43,545 nt of DNA, taken from the NCBI GenBank assembly GCA_031255175.1, contig JAIRTA010000029.1, positions 1-43,545 on the forward strand. Direction: 5' to 3'. Shown here one piece after another: positions 30,385 through 38,120 of the stretch. Position 1 is the first letter of the stretch, and every line of letters begins with the position of its first letter. The position numbers and the translations under genes were made by a program. The stretch comes from Oscillospiraceae bacterium (GTDB lineage Bacteria; Bacillota; Clostridia; Oscillospirales; UBA929). Under the pieces are notes generated by a model. It saw nothing but the letters and a program-made list of their open reading frames with translations, had not been told where the DNA came from and made no database searches.

Positions 30385-30762
30385 TCAGTTTTGGCGGTTC
30401 ACCTCGTCCAGCGTCTTGATAAAGGCGGCCACCGAGCGCAGCGCGTGGACATCCATGCGTTTGAGTTTTTCAATGGTGTCCGCCCGTAAGTTCCCCCGTT
30501 CCGACGTCCGCTCCGCCTCTTTGTCCCCGTAAATCTCTTTGTCCCCGTAAATGATCCACCCGGGCGGGCAGTGGTACAGCGTTTCGATCAGCTTGGCCAG
30601 CGGCTCCGAGATCGTGGTGTTTCTGCCGCTGGTCAGCAGATAGACATAGTTCGCGCTCACGCCTATGGTCTTCGCAAATTCCTTTTGCTTCAGGCCGTTG
30701 TCGGCGATAACACGGCGAAGCCTCCCCCGCAGGGTGGACAATTGCATCTCTTTATTCTTCAT
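30385..30762 (-). CDS. XRE-family transcriptional regulator
   Basis: Regulator of 125 aa. The N-terminal helix-turn-helix reads LRRVIADNGLKQKEFAKTIG followed by VSANYVYLLTSGRNTTISEP. A PPGWIIYGDKE segment leads to a C-terminal helix, TIEKLKRMDVHALRSVAAFI. An exact 18-bp tandem duplication adds a second IYGDKE. The start overlaps the end of the LuxR-type gene by 11 nt, with GGGAGG eight nt before the ATG, so the two regulators are co-expressed. Confidence 0.88.
   Translation of the reverse strand: MKNKEMQLSTLRGRLRRVIADNGLKQKEFAKTIGVSANYVYLLTSGRNTTISEPLAKLIETLYHCPPGWIIYGDKEIYGDKEAERTSERGNLRADTIEKLKRMDVHALRSVAAFIKTLDEVNRQN
30517..30552. repeat. 18-bp tandem duplication inside the XRE gene
   Basis: CTCTTTGTCCCCGTAAAT is present twice head to tail, in frame, encoding IYGDKE twice in the linker after the helix-turn-helix. 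Confidence 0.9.
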
Positions 30763-32410
30763 GGGCTGCGCCTCCCTTGGCTTGCCGTGCGCGAAGATAC
30801 GCCATCAGTTCCTTGCGCGAGGTCACGCCGAGTTTCCAGTAGATTCTCCGGTTGTGCGTCTTGATGGTGTTGATGGACAGGTTGAGGATCTCCGCGATCT
30901 CTTTGGCCGTATATCCTTGCACATACAAATCGAACACGGTTTTTTCGGCGCGGGAGAGGGTTTGCAGCCTTTGAGAAAATTCCCGGGCCGAATCCGCGTC
31001 TGCGTCCGCGCCCGGACCCGTCCGGGCCTCGCCGTTGATTTCTGCGGTTTCGGGTCCCGTTCCCCGTTCTCCGTCCGCGTCCTGCTCCGTCAGGAAGACA
31101 AAAAGGTCGTCTATCTCACGGATGTTCGTCTTCGTGTACTCCTCCGCGCCCTCTTTTTTGATCTGATTGATGGCGCGCAGCACCGGGGCGAGATAGCGGG
31201 AGCTGACCAACACGGCCGCGGCGACGCTCGCGAGCAGAAGCGCAAACAGCAGCACCAGAATATCGCCGCTTTTCGCCAGCGTATAATCGTTCATGTCGTC
31301 CTCCGGCAGCAACACCGCCAGCGCCCATTGCCTGTTCCCGTGAACGGCGTTTTTGGGGTACATATGGAGTGTTTGGCTCAACCCGACCCAGCGGCCGCCA
31401 TCCTGTGAGACAAAGGATGAGAGGCCGCTTTTCCATGCTGAAACGCGCAAATCCCCCGTCAAGTTCGACCGCACGGAATGGCTGGCGGCAAACATGGCTC
31501 TCGACGCGTCCAGCGTGTCTCCGTCGATGGGCGCCAGCATGGCAAATACCCGGCTGAACGTCGAGTTGTTGGGGATGTTTTGCATCTTGAAGAGCATGGC
31601 GTTGATCTCGAAGCCGCAAACGCCCACGACCGCGCCGTCGGACGCGATGACGGGGACGCAAAGCAGTATGGCGTCCTCGTAGTCGCCGGTCAGCGTCTCC
31701 CCGGGGTTCCAGTAATACAGCCGCGAAACGTCCGCGCCGGCCTCCGCGCCCTTCATGGCGATGTGAAAGAAATCCCCCGGCGAGACGGAAAACTCCATGC
31801 CCCACTGGGGCAGGACATACAAGTTCCGCGCCCGAGCTATAGAGATCGGCCCCCGCATGTAGTGGATAGACGGCGCGGAGCGGTTGAGCGCGTTGGGTTC
31901 CATGTTGCGGATGAACAGGCCGGCCCGCGAACTTTCCGCGCCCGGAATGCGCGGGTTTACCGTGGCGTCCAAGATGATGTACACCGCGCTGACGACATTT
32001 TTCTCCAAGGCCGTGAGCATGGGGTCGACGCAGCGGTTCAAAATTCCCTCGAGCAGTTCCGGATGCGCTTTCATCTCCGCCGCTGAAACACCGCTTGCCG
32101 CCAGATCTTCCTCGACCTGTTCAGCGAACGTGCGGGACAGCAAAACACCCTCCACGGACAATGTGTTGTAGTCGGCCTCTGTTTTCCGCACGATGTTGGC
32201 CATCTCATTTTCGAGAAAAATGCCGCTCTCACTCAGGCCCGCCGAGAACACGCCGGCCGCGAACAGCGCCAGCAGCAGCGCCAGCATGATCGCGCAGACA
32301 AACAATATGAGGAAAGCGAGCAACCGCATCCTCAAAGACAGACCGCCCCGCGCGAGCGCTCCGGGCACCTCCCGCAGCAGGATCAGAAAACTTTCTATCC
32401 GGCGCCGCAC
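30752..32410 (-). CDS. Membrane-bound one-component regulator: cache-like sensor with LuxR-type HTH
   Basis: Protein of 552 aa that joins an extracellular sensor to a DNA-binding domain. A first transmembrane helix (LLAFLILFVCAIMLALLLALF, about residues 30-52) precedes an extracellular region of about 310 residues resembling dCache sensors (DAILLCVPVIASDGAVVGVCG). A second helix (ILVLLFALLLASVAAAVLV) is followed by a HAMP-like or linker segment. The C-terminal LuxR-type domain reads LSRAEKTVFDLYVQGYTAKE and continues IAEILNLSINTIKTHNRRIY. GTG at 32410 is chosen for its GGGGG 8 nt upstream; longer starts lack a site. It lies between an orphan substrate-binding lipoprotein and an XRE regulator on the same strand. 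Confidence 0.87.
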   Translation of the reverse strand: MRRRIESFLILLREVPGALARGGLSLRMRLLAFLILFVCAIMLALLLALFAAGVFSAGLSESGIFLENEMANIVRKTEADYNTLSVEGVLLSRTFAEQVEEDLAASGVSAAEMKAHPELLEGILNRCVDPMLTALEKNVVSAVYIILDATVNPRIPGAESSRAGLFIRNMEPNALNRSAPSIHYMRGPISIARARNLYVLPQWGMEFSVSPGDFFHIAMKGAEAGADVSRLYYWNPGETLTGDYEDAILLCVPVIASDGAVVGVCGFEINAMLFKMQNIPNNSTFSRVFAMLAPIDGDTLDASRAMFAASHSVRSNLTGDLRVSAWKSGLSSFVSQDGGRWVGLSQTLHMYPKNAVHGNRQWALAVLLPEDDMNDYTLAKSGDILVLLFALLLASVAAAVLVSSRYLAPVLRAINQIKKEGAEEYTKTNIREIDDLFVFLTEQDADGERGTGPETAEINGEARTGPGADADADSAREFSQRLQTLSRAEKTVFDLYVQGYTAKEIAEILNLSINTIKTHNRRIYWKLGVTSRKELMAYLRARQAKGGAAHEE

Positions 32411-32615
32411 ATCCTCATCCCCCTTGCGGCCGTGTGCCGTACACCGCCGCGTCACAGTGGGTCTCGTACGCCGTGTCATCTAAATCTTGTCATAAAGCGG
32501 CGTGGATTTTTTCCGTCAGATACGGCGGCGGGTTCCGCCAACGCAGTATGGCGAAAAAAGACCGGAGATTTGTAAATGTTTAGGTGACACGCGCTAGATG
32601 CCCACATATTTTCTC

Positions 32616-32635
32616 TTGCCGCCTCAAAGCGGCAA
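32616..32635 (-). terminator. Weak hairpin after the binding-protein gene
   Basis: TTGCCGC and GCGGCAA, 7-bp arms, start 5 nt past the minus-strand stop; followed only by GAGAAAAT, so termination is uncertain. Confidence 0.35.
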
Positions 32636-32639
32636 AGCG

Positions 32640-34028
32640 CTACTGAAAAGCCTCCAGCAGCTTCCCGTTCACGGCGTCCGCGTCGTCGCCATCCAAGACC
32701 TGCTGCCGCCCGATTCTCATGGCCTGCCTGATGTCCGCTTCATACGCGCCGGAGAGCGCCGCGAAGTTATCTACATTGGGCGCGACGATAAAATCGTATT
32801 CTTCGTACATGCGCGTGGCGGTCTCCAGCAGCCTCTTTACAACGGAGTTGTTCACCGCCTCTATCTCTCCGGCCATTTTCTCCTCAAAGGCCTCCCGCGT
32901 CACTGGCAGGTAGCCGGTTTGGGCGACAAGACGCATGTTCTGTTCCGCCGCGGTGAACCATTTGAGAAACAGCACCGCCGCGTACTCTCTCCGCGGGTCG
33001 GATCTGGCGATGACCATCCCCGCCCCGCGCTGCAGCGCGACGCTCCGGCCGCCCTCAAACACGGGGTACGGCAACACGACGTACTCCACGCTCTCCACCG
33101 TGTTGTCCGGGTAGGTCACGCTGTCGCCGTAAAACAAAACGCCTGCCGTGGAGCCCAGCGAACATACGATGTCGCCCGTCTTGGAGAGGTCGCTGGAATA
33201 TCCGTCTGTCACGGCGTATCCGCCCGTGACGGCCGGATATACGGAGAAATCCCATATGCGCCCAAATGCCCCCGCGCCGGTGTTCAAGGTTTCGGCGCCC
33301 ACAAATTCGCCTCCGAGCTGCGCCGTGCCCACCTGGGCGATGTTGAACCATGAATCGGCCGTGAAAAAGGCCTTGCCGTCGTCCGGCACGTCCGGCGTCC
33401 GCGCGTCCGTCCATTCATAATATTGCACCGCCGTCTTCGCAAGACCTTCGAAGGTGGAGAGCGTGCCCAGCGCCGCGCCCGTTTCCGCCGCGAAGCGGTC
33501 AAAGAGCGTCTTGTTCACAAACAGGGCCTCCGTGGACTTGGAGATGGGGAACACATACAGCTTCCCGTCCGACGGTTCGGGGCCGGACCCGGTCCGCCGG
33601 GGGAAGAGACGCCCTTCCGCCACAAACTGCGGCACGTAGGCGGCAAGCTCCCGCTCGGTGAAATAGCCGTCCAATTCGGCCAGGTGCCCCGAATCGGAAA
33701 GCGTCAGCGCCATTGCGGGGTAGGCCGTGACGATGTCCGGCATGTCCGGCGCGCCCGGGTCACCCGCCGCGATCATCGCGAGCTTTTCGTTTTGCTCTTT
33801 GGACGCCCCGATGGACGTGACGTTGATGATGACGCCGCGCTCCCGCCCGATGGAGTTGTTGAACTCATCGATCAGCGCGTCTATCGTCTCTTTCATCACG
33901 CCGCCGAAATTGTGCCACATCGTCACCGTCACCGGATTTTTCGGATCGAGCGGGTCGTTCGATCCGCCGCAGCCCGCGAGCGCGGCGGCAAGCAGACACA
34001 CCGCCACAAACAAAGCAATTTTCTTCAT
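32640..34028 (-). CDS. Orphan ABC-type solute-binding lipoprotein (family 1)
   Basis: Extracellular solute-binding protein of 462 aa, of the sugar-binding family 1 type. The lipoprotein signal ends in LAGC (C20). Family features include VTVTMWHNFGGVMKETIDAL near the N-terminus, FPISKSTEALFVNKTLFDRF, and EYAAVLFLKWFTAAEQNMR plus TGYLPVTREAF near the C-terminus. No permease or ATPase genes follow. The next gene on the strand is a membrane sensor-regulator, so this protein may present a ligand to that sensor instead of, or in addition to, transport. Confidence 0.88.
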   Translation of the reverse strand: MKKIALFVAVCLLAAALAGCGGSNDPLDPKNPVTVTMWHNFGGVMKETIDALIDEFNNSIGRERGVIINVTSIGASKEQNEKLAMIAAGDPGAPDMPDIVTAYPAMALTLSDSGHLAELDGYFTERELAAYVPQFVAEGRLFPRRTGSGPEPSDGKLYVFPISKSTEALFVNKTLFDRFAAETGAALGTLSTFEGLAKTAVQYYEWTDARTPDVPDDGKAFFTADSWFNIAQVGTAQLGGEFVGAETLNTGAGAFGRIWDFSVYPAVTGGYAVTDGYSSDLSKTGDIVCSLGSTAGVLFYGDSVTYPDNTVESVEYVVLPYPVFEGGRSVALQRGAGMVIARSDPRREYAAVLFLKWFTAAEQNMRLVAQTGYLPVTREAFEEKMAGEIEAVNNSVVKRLLETATRMYEEYDFIVAPNVDNFAALSGAYEADIRQAMRIGRQQVLDGDDADAVNGKLLEAFQ

Positions 34029-34140
34029 TTTACGACAATTCCTCTCCGATGATATAAGTCAAGCGCGTTTGTTCTTCGCAAAATTCCCCGTTTCCGGCAA
34101 GGGCCGTCCGAGAACCGCCCCCGGCTGCCTAAATCCTGGA

Positions 34141-34226
34141 AAAATCACCCCTGAAATCACCCCTTCGCCTTAAAATCACCCCTAAAATCACCTCAAAAAT
34201 CCAGCCGAATTTGCAAAAATCACCCT
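34141..34226 (-). repeat. Five iterated AAATCACC motifs upstream of the binding-protein gene
   Basis: Copies of AAAATCACC(CCT) begin at 34141, 34153, 34172, 34184 and 34216. Two pairs have exactly 12-nt periodicity. They lie 110-200 nt upstream of the solute-binding gene start. They may be repeated regulator sites. The rest of the interval 34029-34448 holds no gene and becomes AT-rich towards 34440. Confidence 0.6.
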
Positions 34227-34394
34227 TTTAGGATGATTACAGCCCGTGGGGAATTTGCTATGATGATGCCATCCTTCGAAGCCGGATCCGGCCTTATCCG
34301 TCCCTATCCGCCCTTCGGAGCCGGGGCCGTTCCGCAAAACCTGGAAAAAGAAAACCCATAAAATATCATATCATAAAAAACTAACTATATCAAG

Positions 34395-34421
34395 TTTTGT
34401 GAACAAAAATGATTTTATAAT
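34395..34421 (+). promoter_or_regulatory. Probable promoter and operator of the zinc-ribbon operon
   Basis: A consensus -10 TATAAT lies at 34416-34421 without a good -35. Just upstream is a 14-nt palindrome, TTTTGT-GA-ACAAAA (34395-34408), in the position of a promoter operator. The whole stretch 34370-34435 is AT-rich. Confidence 0.4.
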
Positions 34422-34448
34422 TAGAATACAATTTTGGAGGGATATTCG

Positions 34449-34616
34449 ATGAGAGAATCTGAAAAAGAGACATTGCTTGCCGAAATCATCGCGGCCATGA
34501 ACGGTATGGACGCCGACGCCCTGCAAAAGATCGCCTCTTTTGTAGCCGGCCTTGCGCTCGGACCGCAGGACAGCGTGAAAGACAAAGGAGGAGGGGACTA
34601 TGAGCGCCGACCATGA
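34449..34616 (+). CDS. Small acidic helical protein heading the zinc-ribbon operon
   Basis: Protein of 55 aa, mostly one or two helices: MRESEKETLLAEIIAAMNG, then MDADALQKIASFVAGLAL, with a charged tail. GGAGG lies 8 nt before the ATG. The MDxxAL-x2-(I/V)A-x-F-(I/V)-x2-L pattern also occurs at the C-terminus of the XRE regulator at 30385 (MDVHALRSVAAFIKTL), so it may be a dimerisation or interaction helix. The gene overlaps the next by 17 nt. No known family recognised. Confidence 0.65.
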   Translation: MRESEKETLLAEIIAAMNGMDADALQKIASFVAGLALGPQDSVKDKGGGDYERRP

Positions 34617-34896
34617 TTTTGCCGCCGTCCGGTACGCCATGACGAGCGAAAACGGCCTCTACCGCTTCACATTCTTTTGCGCGCTCTGCGGGAGAGGGCA
34701 CACCTCCGGGCTCATTCACGCGAATTCCGTAGAAATCGCCCTGCACCTCGCCCGGCAGGAAGCGCGCGGATATTTTAACGGCTGCCACACGTGCGGCCGG
34801 TGGGTGTGCGACGGCTGCTACAACATGGACGTGATGACGTGCGCCCGGTGCGCCGGGCACTATTTGTTACAAGGAGGACTGTCAGATGGCGAATGA
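34600..34896 (+). CDS. Cysteine-rich zinc-binding protein, short paralogue
   Basis: Protein of 98 aa with four CxxC-type pairs. The N-terminal strand YRFTFFCALCGRGHTSGLI is followed by a helix with QEARGYF and the cluster CHTCGRWVCDGCYNMD, then CARCAG. The same arrangement recurs in the protein at 35742-36500, which carries a glycine-rich insert between the two halves. It probably binds two or more zinc ions; no catalytic motif is visible. It overlaps both neighbours (17 and 11 nt), indicating a coupled operon. Function unknown. Confidence 0.72.
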   Translation: MSADHDFAAVRYAMTSENGLYRFTFFCALCGRGHTSGLIHANSVEIALHLARQEARGYFNGCHTCGRWVCDGCYNMDVMTCARCAGHYLLQGGLSDGE

Positions 34897-35392
34897 TTTG
34901 TTCGGAGGACTCGGCAATCTCGGCGGCGCGCTCGGCGGTTTGATGGGCGGCCTTGCCAAAAGCGGCCTTGTGCCAAAGGGCACGCCGGAGGGCAAGCTGC
35001 TGGCGGCGCAGACAGAGGTTTCCGACCTGCAAAAGCAGGAGAGCGAGCTGCTGCTGGAGATCGGGCGGCAGGCGTACAAGCAGAATCCGTCCGCGTGGCC
35101 GCAGGACGCGAAACTGAAGCTCATCCGGCAAAACCTCACGGCGGCGGGGGCCGCGCTGGATGAGGCAAAGCAGGCGCAGGAGGCGGCCGAGGCCGCGAAG
35201 AAGGCCGCCGACGCGGTGGGCCGCTGCCCGGAGTGCGGGCACAAAAACCCGGAGGGCGTGAGGTTCTGCCAGGAGTGCGGCACGTCTTTGACGGCGGCGG
35301 GGCCGAAGCATTGCACGGCCTGCGGCGCGGAACTCGCGCCGGGCACGCGGTTCTGCGGCTCCTGCGGGGCCCCCGCGAGGCAGGAGGGGTGA
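34886..35392 (+). CDS. Glycine-rich, coiled-coil double zinc-ribbon protein
   Basis: Protein of 168 aa in three parts. Residues 1-30 are glycine-rich (LFGGLGNLGGALGGLMGGLA), compatible with a glycine zipper or membrane-interacting segment. Residues about 35-110 form a charged coiled coil (LLAAQTEVSDLQKQESELLL; LDEAKQAQEAAEAAKKAAD). Residues 113-162 are a double zinc ribbon: CPECGHKNPEGVRFCQECG and CTACGAELAPGTRFCGSCG. The start overlaps the previous gene, and AAGGAGG lies upstream. Zinc ribbons of this type usually mediate protein contacts. Function unknown. Confidence 0.75.
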   Translation: MANDLFGGLGNLGGALGGLMGGLAKSGLVPKGTPEGKLLAAQTEVSDLQKQESELLLEIGRQAYKQNPSAWPQDAKLKLIRQNLTAAGAALDEAKQAQEAAEAAKKAADAVGRCPECGHKNPEGVRFCQECGTSLTAAGPKHCTACGAELAPGTRFCGSCGAPARQEG

Positions 35393-35393
35393 C

Positions 35394-35738
35394 GTGGCTA
35401 CATACAAACACCCCTGCGCGCATTGCGGCGAATTCATCGAGCGGGACGCCCGCCTCTGCCCCAAGTGCGGGTCCCGCTCCCCATTCGGGTACCGCTGCCC
35501 GACCTGCCTGCGGGAGATTCAAAAGGGCCCGCCGGTCTGCGCCGGGTGCGGGCGTTCGCTCACCGTCGTGTGCCCGACCTGCCGCCAGCCGACTTTCGCC
35601 GACGAGCGATGCGAGAAATGCGGCTCCGGGCTGATGATCCACTGCACCAATCCGCGCTGCGGCGCGTTGCAGTTCTTCGAAAACGCGAAGTGCACCGCCT
35701 GCGGCAAAAAAATCAAACGGGATGTGGGAGGGAGATAG
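35394..35738 (+). CDS. Multi-zinc-ribbon protein
   Basis: Protein of 114 aa that is almost entirely zinc ribbon. CAHCGEFIERDARLCPKCGS is followed by CPTCLREIQKGPPVCAGCG, CPTCRQPTFADERCEKCGS and CTNPRCGALQFFENAKCTAC, giving four CxxC...CxxC units in a row. GTG start at 35394, one nucleotide after the previous stop, with AGGAGG just upstream. It has no other domain; likely an assembly or adaptor protein within the operon. Confidence 0.75.
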   Translation: MATYKHPCAHCGEFIERDARLCPKCGSRSPFGYRCPTCLREIQKGPPVCAGCGRSLTVVCPTCRQPTFADERCEKCGSGLMIHCTNPRCGALQFFENAKCTACGKKIKRDVGGR

Positions 35739-35741
35739 ACG

Positions 35742-36500
35742 ATGCTTCAGGCCTTTACGCGAAATTACCAGGACAACAGCACCGACGCGGGGTTTCAGTT
35801 CACCTTTTACTGCGACATCTGCAACGACGGCTACAAGTCCGGTTTTGTCGAGAGCACAACGTACAAAAAGAAGGGGTTGCTGCGTGGGCTGGGGCAGGGA
35901 GCCAGCATCGCGGGCAGCCTGTTGGGCGGGAGAATCAGCAGCCTGGGTTACGGGGCGGACAGGGCGTCCAATGTGCTCTCCGAACGGTTCGACGGCAAAT
36001 CCCCCGAATGGCAGAAGGAGCATGAAAACGCGTTCGAGCGGTGCCAAAACGAGGCCCGGCAGCATTTTCACCGCTGCCCCAACTGCAACAAGTATGTCTG
36101 CGACCACTGCTGGAACGAGGACACCGGGCTCTGCACGGCCTGCGCCCCGCGTCAGGAGGTCTACGTCGCGCAGGCCCACGCCGCCGCGATGAAGCGGAAC
36201 ATCGACGAAAAGGGGCAAACCGCCACGGTTTGGCAGGGTGAGATCGAGTGCAAGACCACCCTCTGCCCCGCCTGCGGCAAACCCGCCGGAAGCGGCAAGT
36301 TTTGCAACAACTGCGGCGCTTCGATGGCATTGAAACTCTGCCCAAAATGCGGCGCGAAGAACGCGCAGACGGTCCGTTTCTGCAACAACTGCGGCCAAAA
36401 CTTCGCCGCCCCCGCCGCGAGCGGCAAATGCCCGGCCTGCGGACAGGACAACCCGCCCGGCACAAAATTCTGCGGCGGCTGCGGGGCAAAGTTGGCGTGA
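35742..36500 (+). CDS. Long cysteine-rich protein: shared zinc domain plus three zinc ribbons
   Basis: Protein of 252 aa. Residues 1-135 repeat the domain of the 98-aa protein: FQFTFYCDICNDGYKSGFV, then a glycine-rich insert of about 70 residues (LLRGLGQGASIAGSLLGGRI), then NEARQHFHRCPNCNKYVCDH and CTACA. Residues 170-252 are three zinc ribbons (CPACGKPAGSGKFCNNCG; CPKCGAKNAQTVRFCNNCG; CPACGQDNPPGTKFCGGCG). It begins 3 nt after the previous gene. The stop abuts an SLH-protein remnant with no spacer, which suggests a deletion joined them. Function unknown. Confidence 0.75.
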   Translation: MLQAFTRNYQDNSTDAGFQFTFYCDICNDGYKSGFVESTTYKKKGLLRGLGQGASIAGSLLGGRISSLGYGADRASNVLSERFDGKSPEWQKEHENAFERCQNEARQHFHRCPNCNKYVCDHCWNEDTGLCTACAPRQEVYVAQAHAAAMKRNIDEKGQTATVWQGEIECKTTLCPACGKPAGSGKFCNNCGASMALKLCPKCGAKNAQTVRFCNNCGQNFAAPAASGKCPACGQDNPPGTKFCGGCGAKLA

Positions 36501-36510
36501 CGAACGCGCG

Positions 36511-36927
36511 ACAGGCAAACCGCGCCCGAACGATCCGGTGACGCGGGCCGAATTCGCCACACTCGCGGCGCATTTCGACAATCTCTCGCCGGCCGGCGGG
36601 AACCAATTCAAAGATGTGGCCAACACGCACTGGGCCGTGAAATACATCAATTCGGCGGCGGCCAAGGGCTGGATCGCCGGGTACCCGGACGGCACATTCA
36701 AGCCGGAAGCAAACATCACACGCGCGGAGGTCGTCACACTGGTAAACCGCATCTTAGCGCGCAAGGCGGATCAGACCTACATAGACGCAAACCCGGCCAA
36801 ACTGCCACGCGGCTATTCCGATTTGCAGAAAGGCCACTGGGCGTATTGGGACATCATGGAAGCGTCGGTGGGCCACGATTACATCAAAGGCGCATCCGGA
36901 GAAACATGGACGACGGTCTATGAATAA
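36511..36927 (+). pseudogene. C-terminal remnant of an SLH-domain surface protein
   Basis: The frame starts inside an S-layer homology repeat (KPRPNDPVTRAEFATLAAHF), runs through one complete repeat (FKDVANTHWAVKYINSAAAK; GWIAGYPDGTFKPEANITRA) and ends in a partial repeat with the usual surface-protein ending HWAYWDIMEASVGHDYIKGA. A signal peptide and the protein body are missing. A GTG at 36538 could start a 129-aa product, but without export signal it would be non-functional as a wall anchor. It begins 10 nt after the zinc-ribbon gene. Confidence 0.65.
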
Positions 36928-36956
36928 TACGACCTACGAATAATACGGTCTACCGT

Positions 36957-37169
36957 TTGCCATTTGGCAATCGGCAGATCGCAATGGAGGCAAATTTGAA
37001 GGACAGCGTGTACTTCATGGCGGCAAACGGCGTGATCAACGGCACGGGCAACAACATGTTCAGTCCGCGCGCCACAACGAGCGACGAGGAAGCGCGCGGG
37101 TACGCGCAGGCGACGCGCGAACAGGCCCTTGTCATCGCGCTGCGCATGGTGGAAAAGCTGGGCAATTGA
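36957..37169 (+). pseudogene. Second surface-protein fragment
   Basis: The frame reads KDSVYFMAANGVINGTGNNM, FSPRATTSDEEARGYAQATR and EQALVIALRMVEKLGN. This resembles the closing segment of clostridial SLH or copper-amine-oxidase-like surface proteins. It is separated from the SLH remnant by stops and by a 16-nt imperfect tandem repeat (GAATAATACG twice, 36922-36950). An ATG at 36984 exists, with no signal peptide. Likely debris of one or two surface-protein genes. Confidence 0.5.
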
Positions 37170-37242
37170 CGCGGGCCGCCCTCGTTCCCCCCAAAAAGCC
37201 AGCGGGAGAACGCGGCGCCGGATGCGGAAAAGAGGTAACGCA

Positions 37243-37983
37243 ATGGCCATTTGTACGAAGTGCGGGGCGAGCGTCCCCGACGATGTGAAGTTTTGCATCT
37301 CCTGCGGGGGTCCCATGAAGCCGCAGGACTTCACAGGGAGAGGCGGCACGGAGCCGCAACCGGCGGGCTTTTCGCCCGGGGGCGGAAACGGGCAAACACA
37401 GCCCGCGCCGGTGAGCGGGCACCCGACGGGCGGCCCGTGGGAAACAGCCCCGGCGGCGTCCGCGCCGCAGACGGCGGAACGGTCCGCCGCGCCGCCGGGA
37501 CAGCCGCCCATCCAAGCGGCCCCGGCCTATCCGTTCCCGCCGCCGAACTACGCGCCGCCGCAGGCCCCGCCGCCGAATTACGCGGCCCCGCCGCAAGCGG
37601 CCCGCCGTGACGGCGCGCCGCCGCCGCCCAAAGGCAGCCCATACGCCGTCATCGGAACGGGCGGCTACATAGGCATGATGCTTCTGTTCGCCATACCCGT
37701 CATCGGCTGGCTGGCCTGCATCATCATGGCGTTCGCGGCGGGCAACCGAAACAGGCGCAACTTTGCCCGCGCCACGCTGGTGTTCCTGATCGTTGGCATC
37801 ATTCTCTGCGTCGCACTGTACCTCGTCTTCGACTGGATTTGGGAGGTCGCGCAGGGGTATCTGCAACAGACCGTCCACGAGACCACGGGCGGCCTGGGTG
37901 CGGATTCCGACGGTTTGAACGGCCTGTTTGGCCTGTTCAAGGGGCTCGACGGCCTCGACATCCCGGCCATGCCCGGACAGTAG
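37243..37983 (+). CDS. Zinc-ribbon membrane protein with proline-rich linker
   Basis: Protein of 246 aa. An N-terminal zinc ribbon, CTKCGASVPDDVKFCISCG, is followed by about 100 residues of proline/glycine/alanine-rich linker (PPPNYAPPQ-type repeats). Two transmembrane helices (GYIGMMLLFAIPVIGWLACIIMAF; ATLVFLIVGIILCVALYLVF, each split here at its core) come before a glycine/leucine-rich tail LNGLFGLFKGLDGLD. AGAGG precedes the ATG. The zinc ribbon would face the cytoplasm. Together with the next gene it gives the operon a membrane component. Confidence 0.8.
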   Translation: MAICTKCGASVPDDVKFCISCGGPMKPQDFTGRGGTEPQPAGFSPGGGNGQTQPAPVSGHPTGGPWETAPAASAPQTAERSAAPPGQPPIQAAPAYPFPPPNYAPPQAPPPNYAAPPQAARRDGAPPPPKGSPYAVIGTGGYIGMMLLFAIPVIGWLACIIMAFAAGNRNRRNFARATLVFLIVGIILCVALYLVFDWIWEVAQGYLQQTVHETTGGLGADSDGLNGLFGLFKGLDGLDIPAMPGQ

Positions 37984-38120
37984 CGAAGCCAAAATATGTA
38001 ATTTTATAGAAATTACGCAACGCGCGGCAGTCATGGCAGTCATGGCGATCATAAAAAGCAAAGTTTGCTCCGACCGGCGGGAGAGGATCTCCCGATCATT
38101 GAGAAAGAGAGGCAACAAAT

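Noticed and set aside
36498-36540. Programmed +1 frameshift joining the zinc-ribbon protein to the SLH domain
   Set aside because: No slippery sequence or stimulator is visible, and the SLH frame starts in the middle of a repeat, which fits a truncated remnant better.
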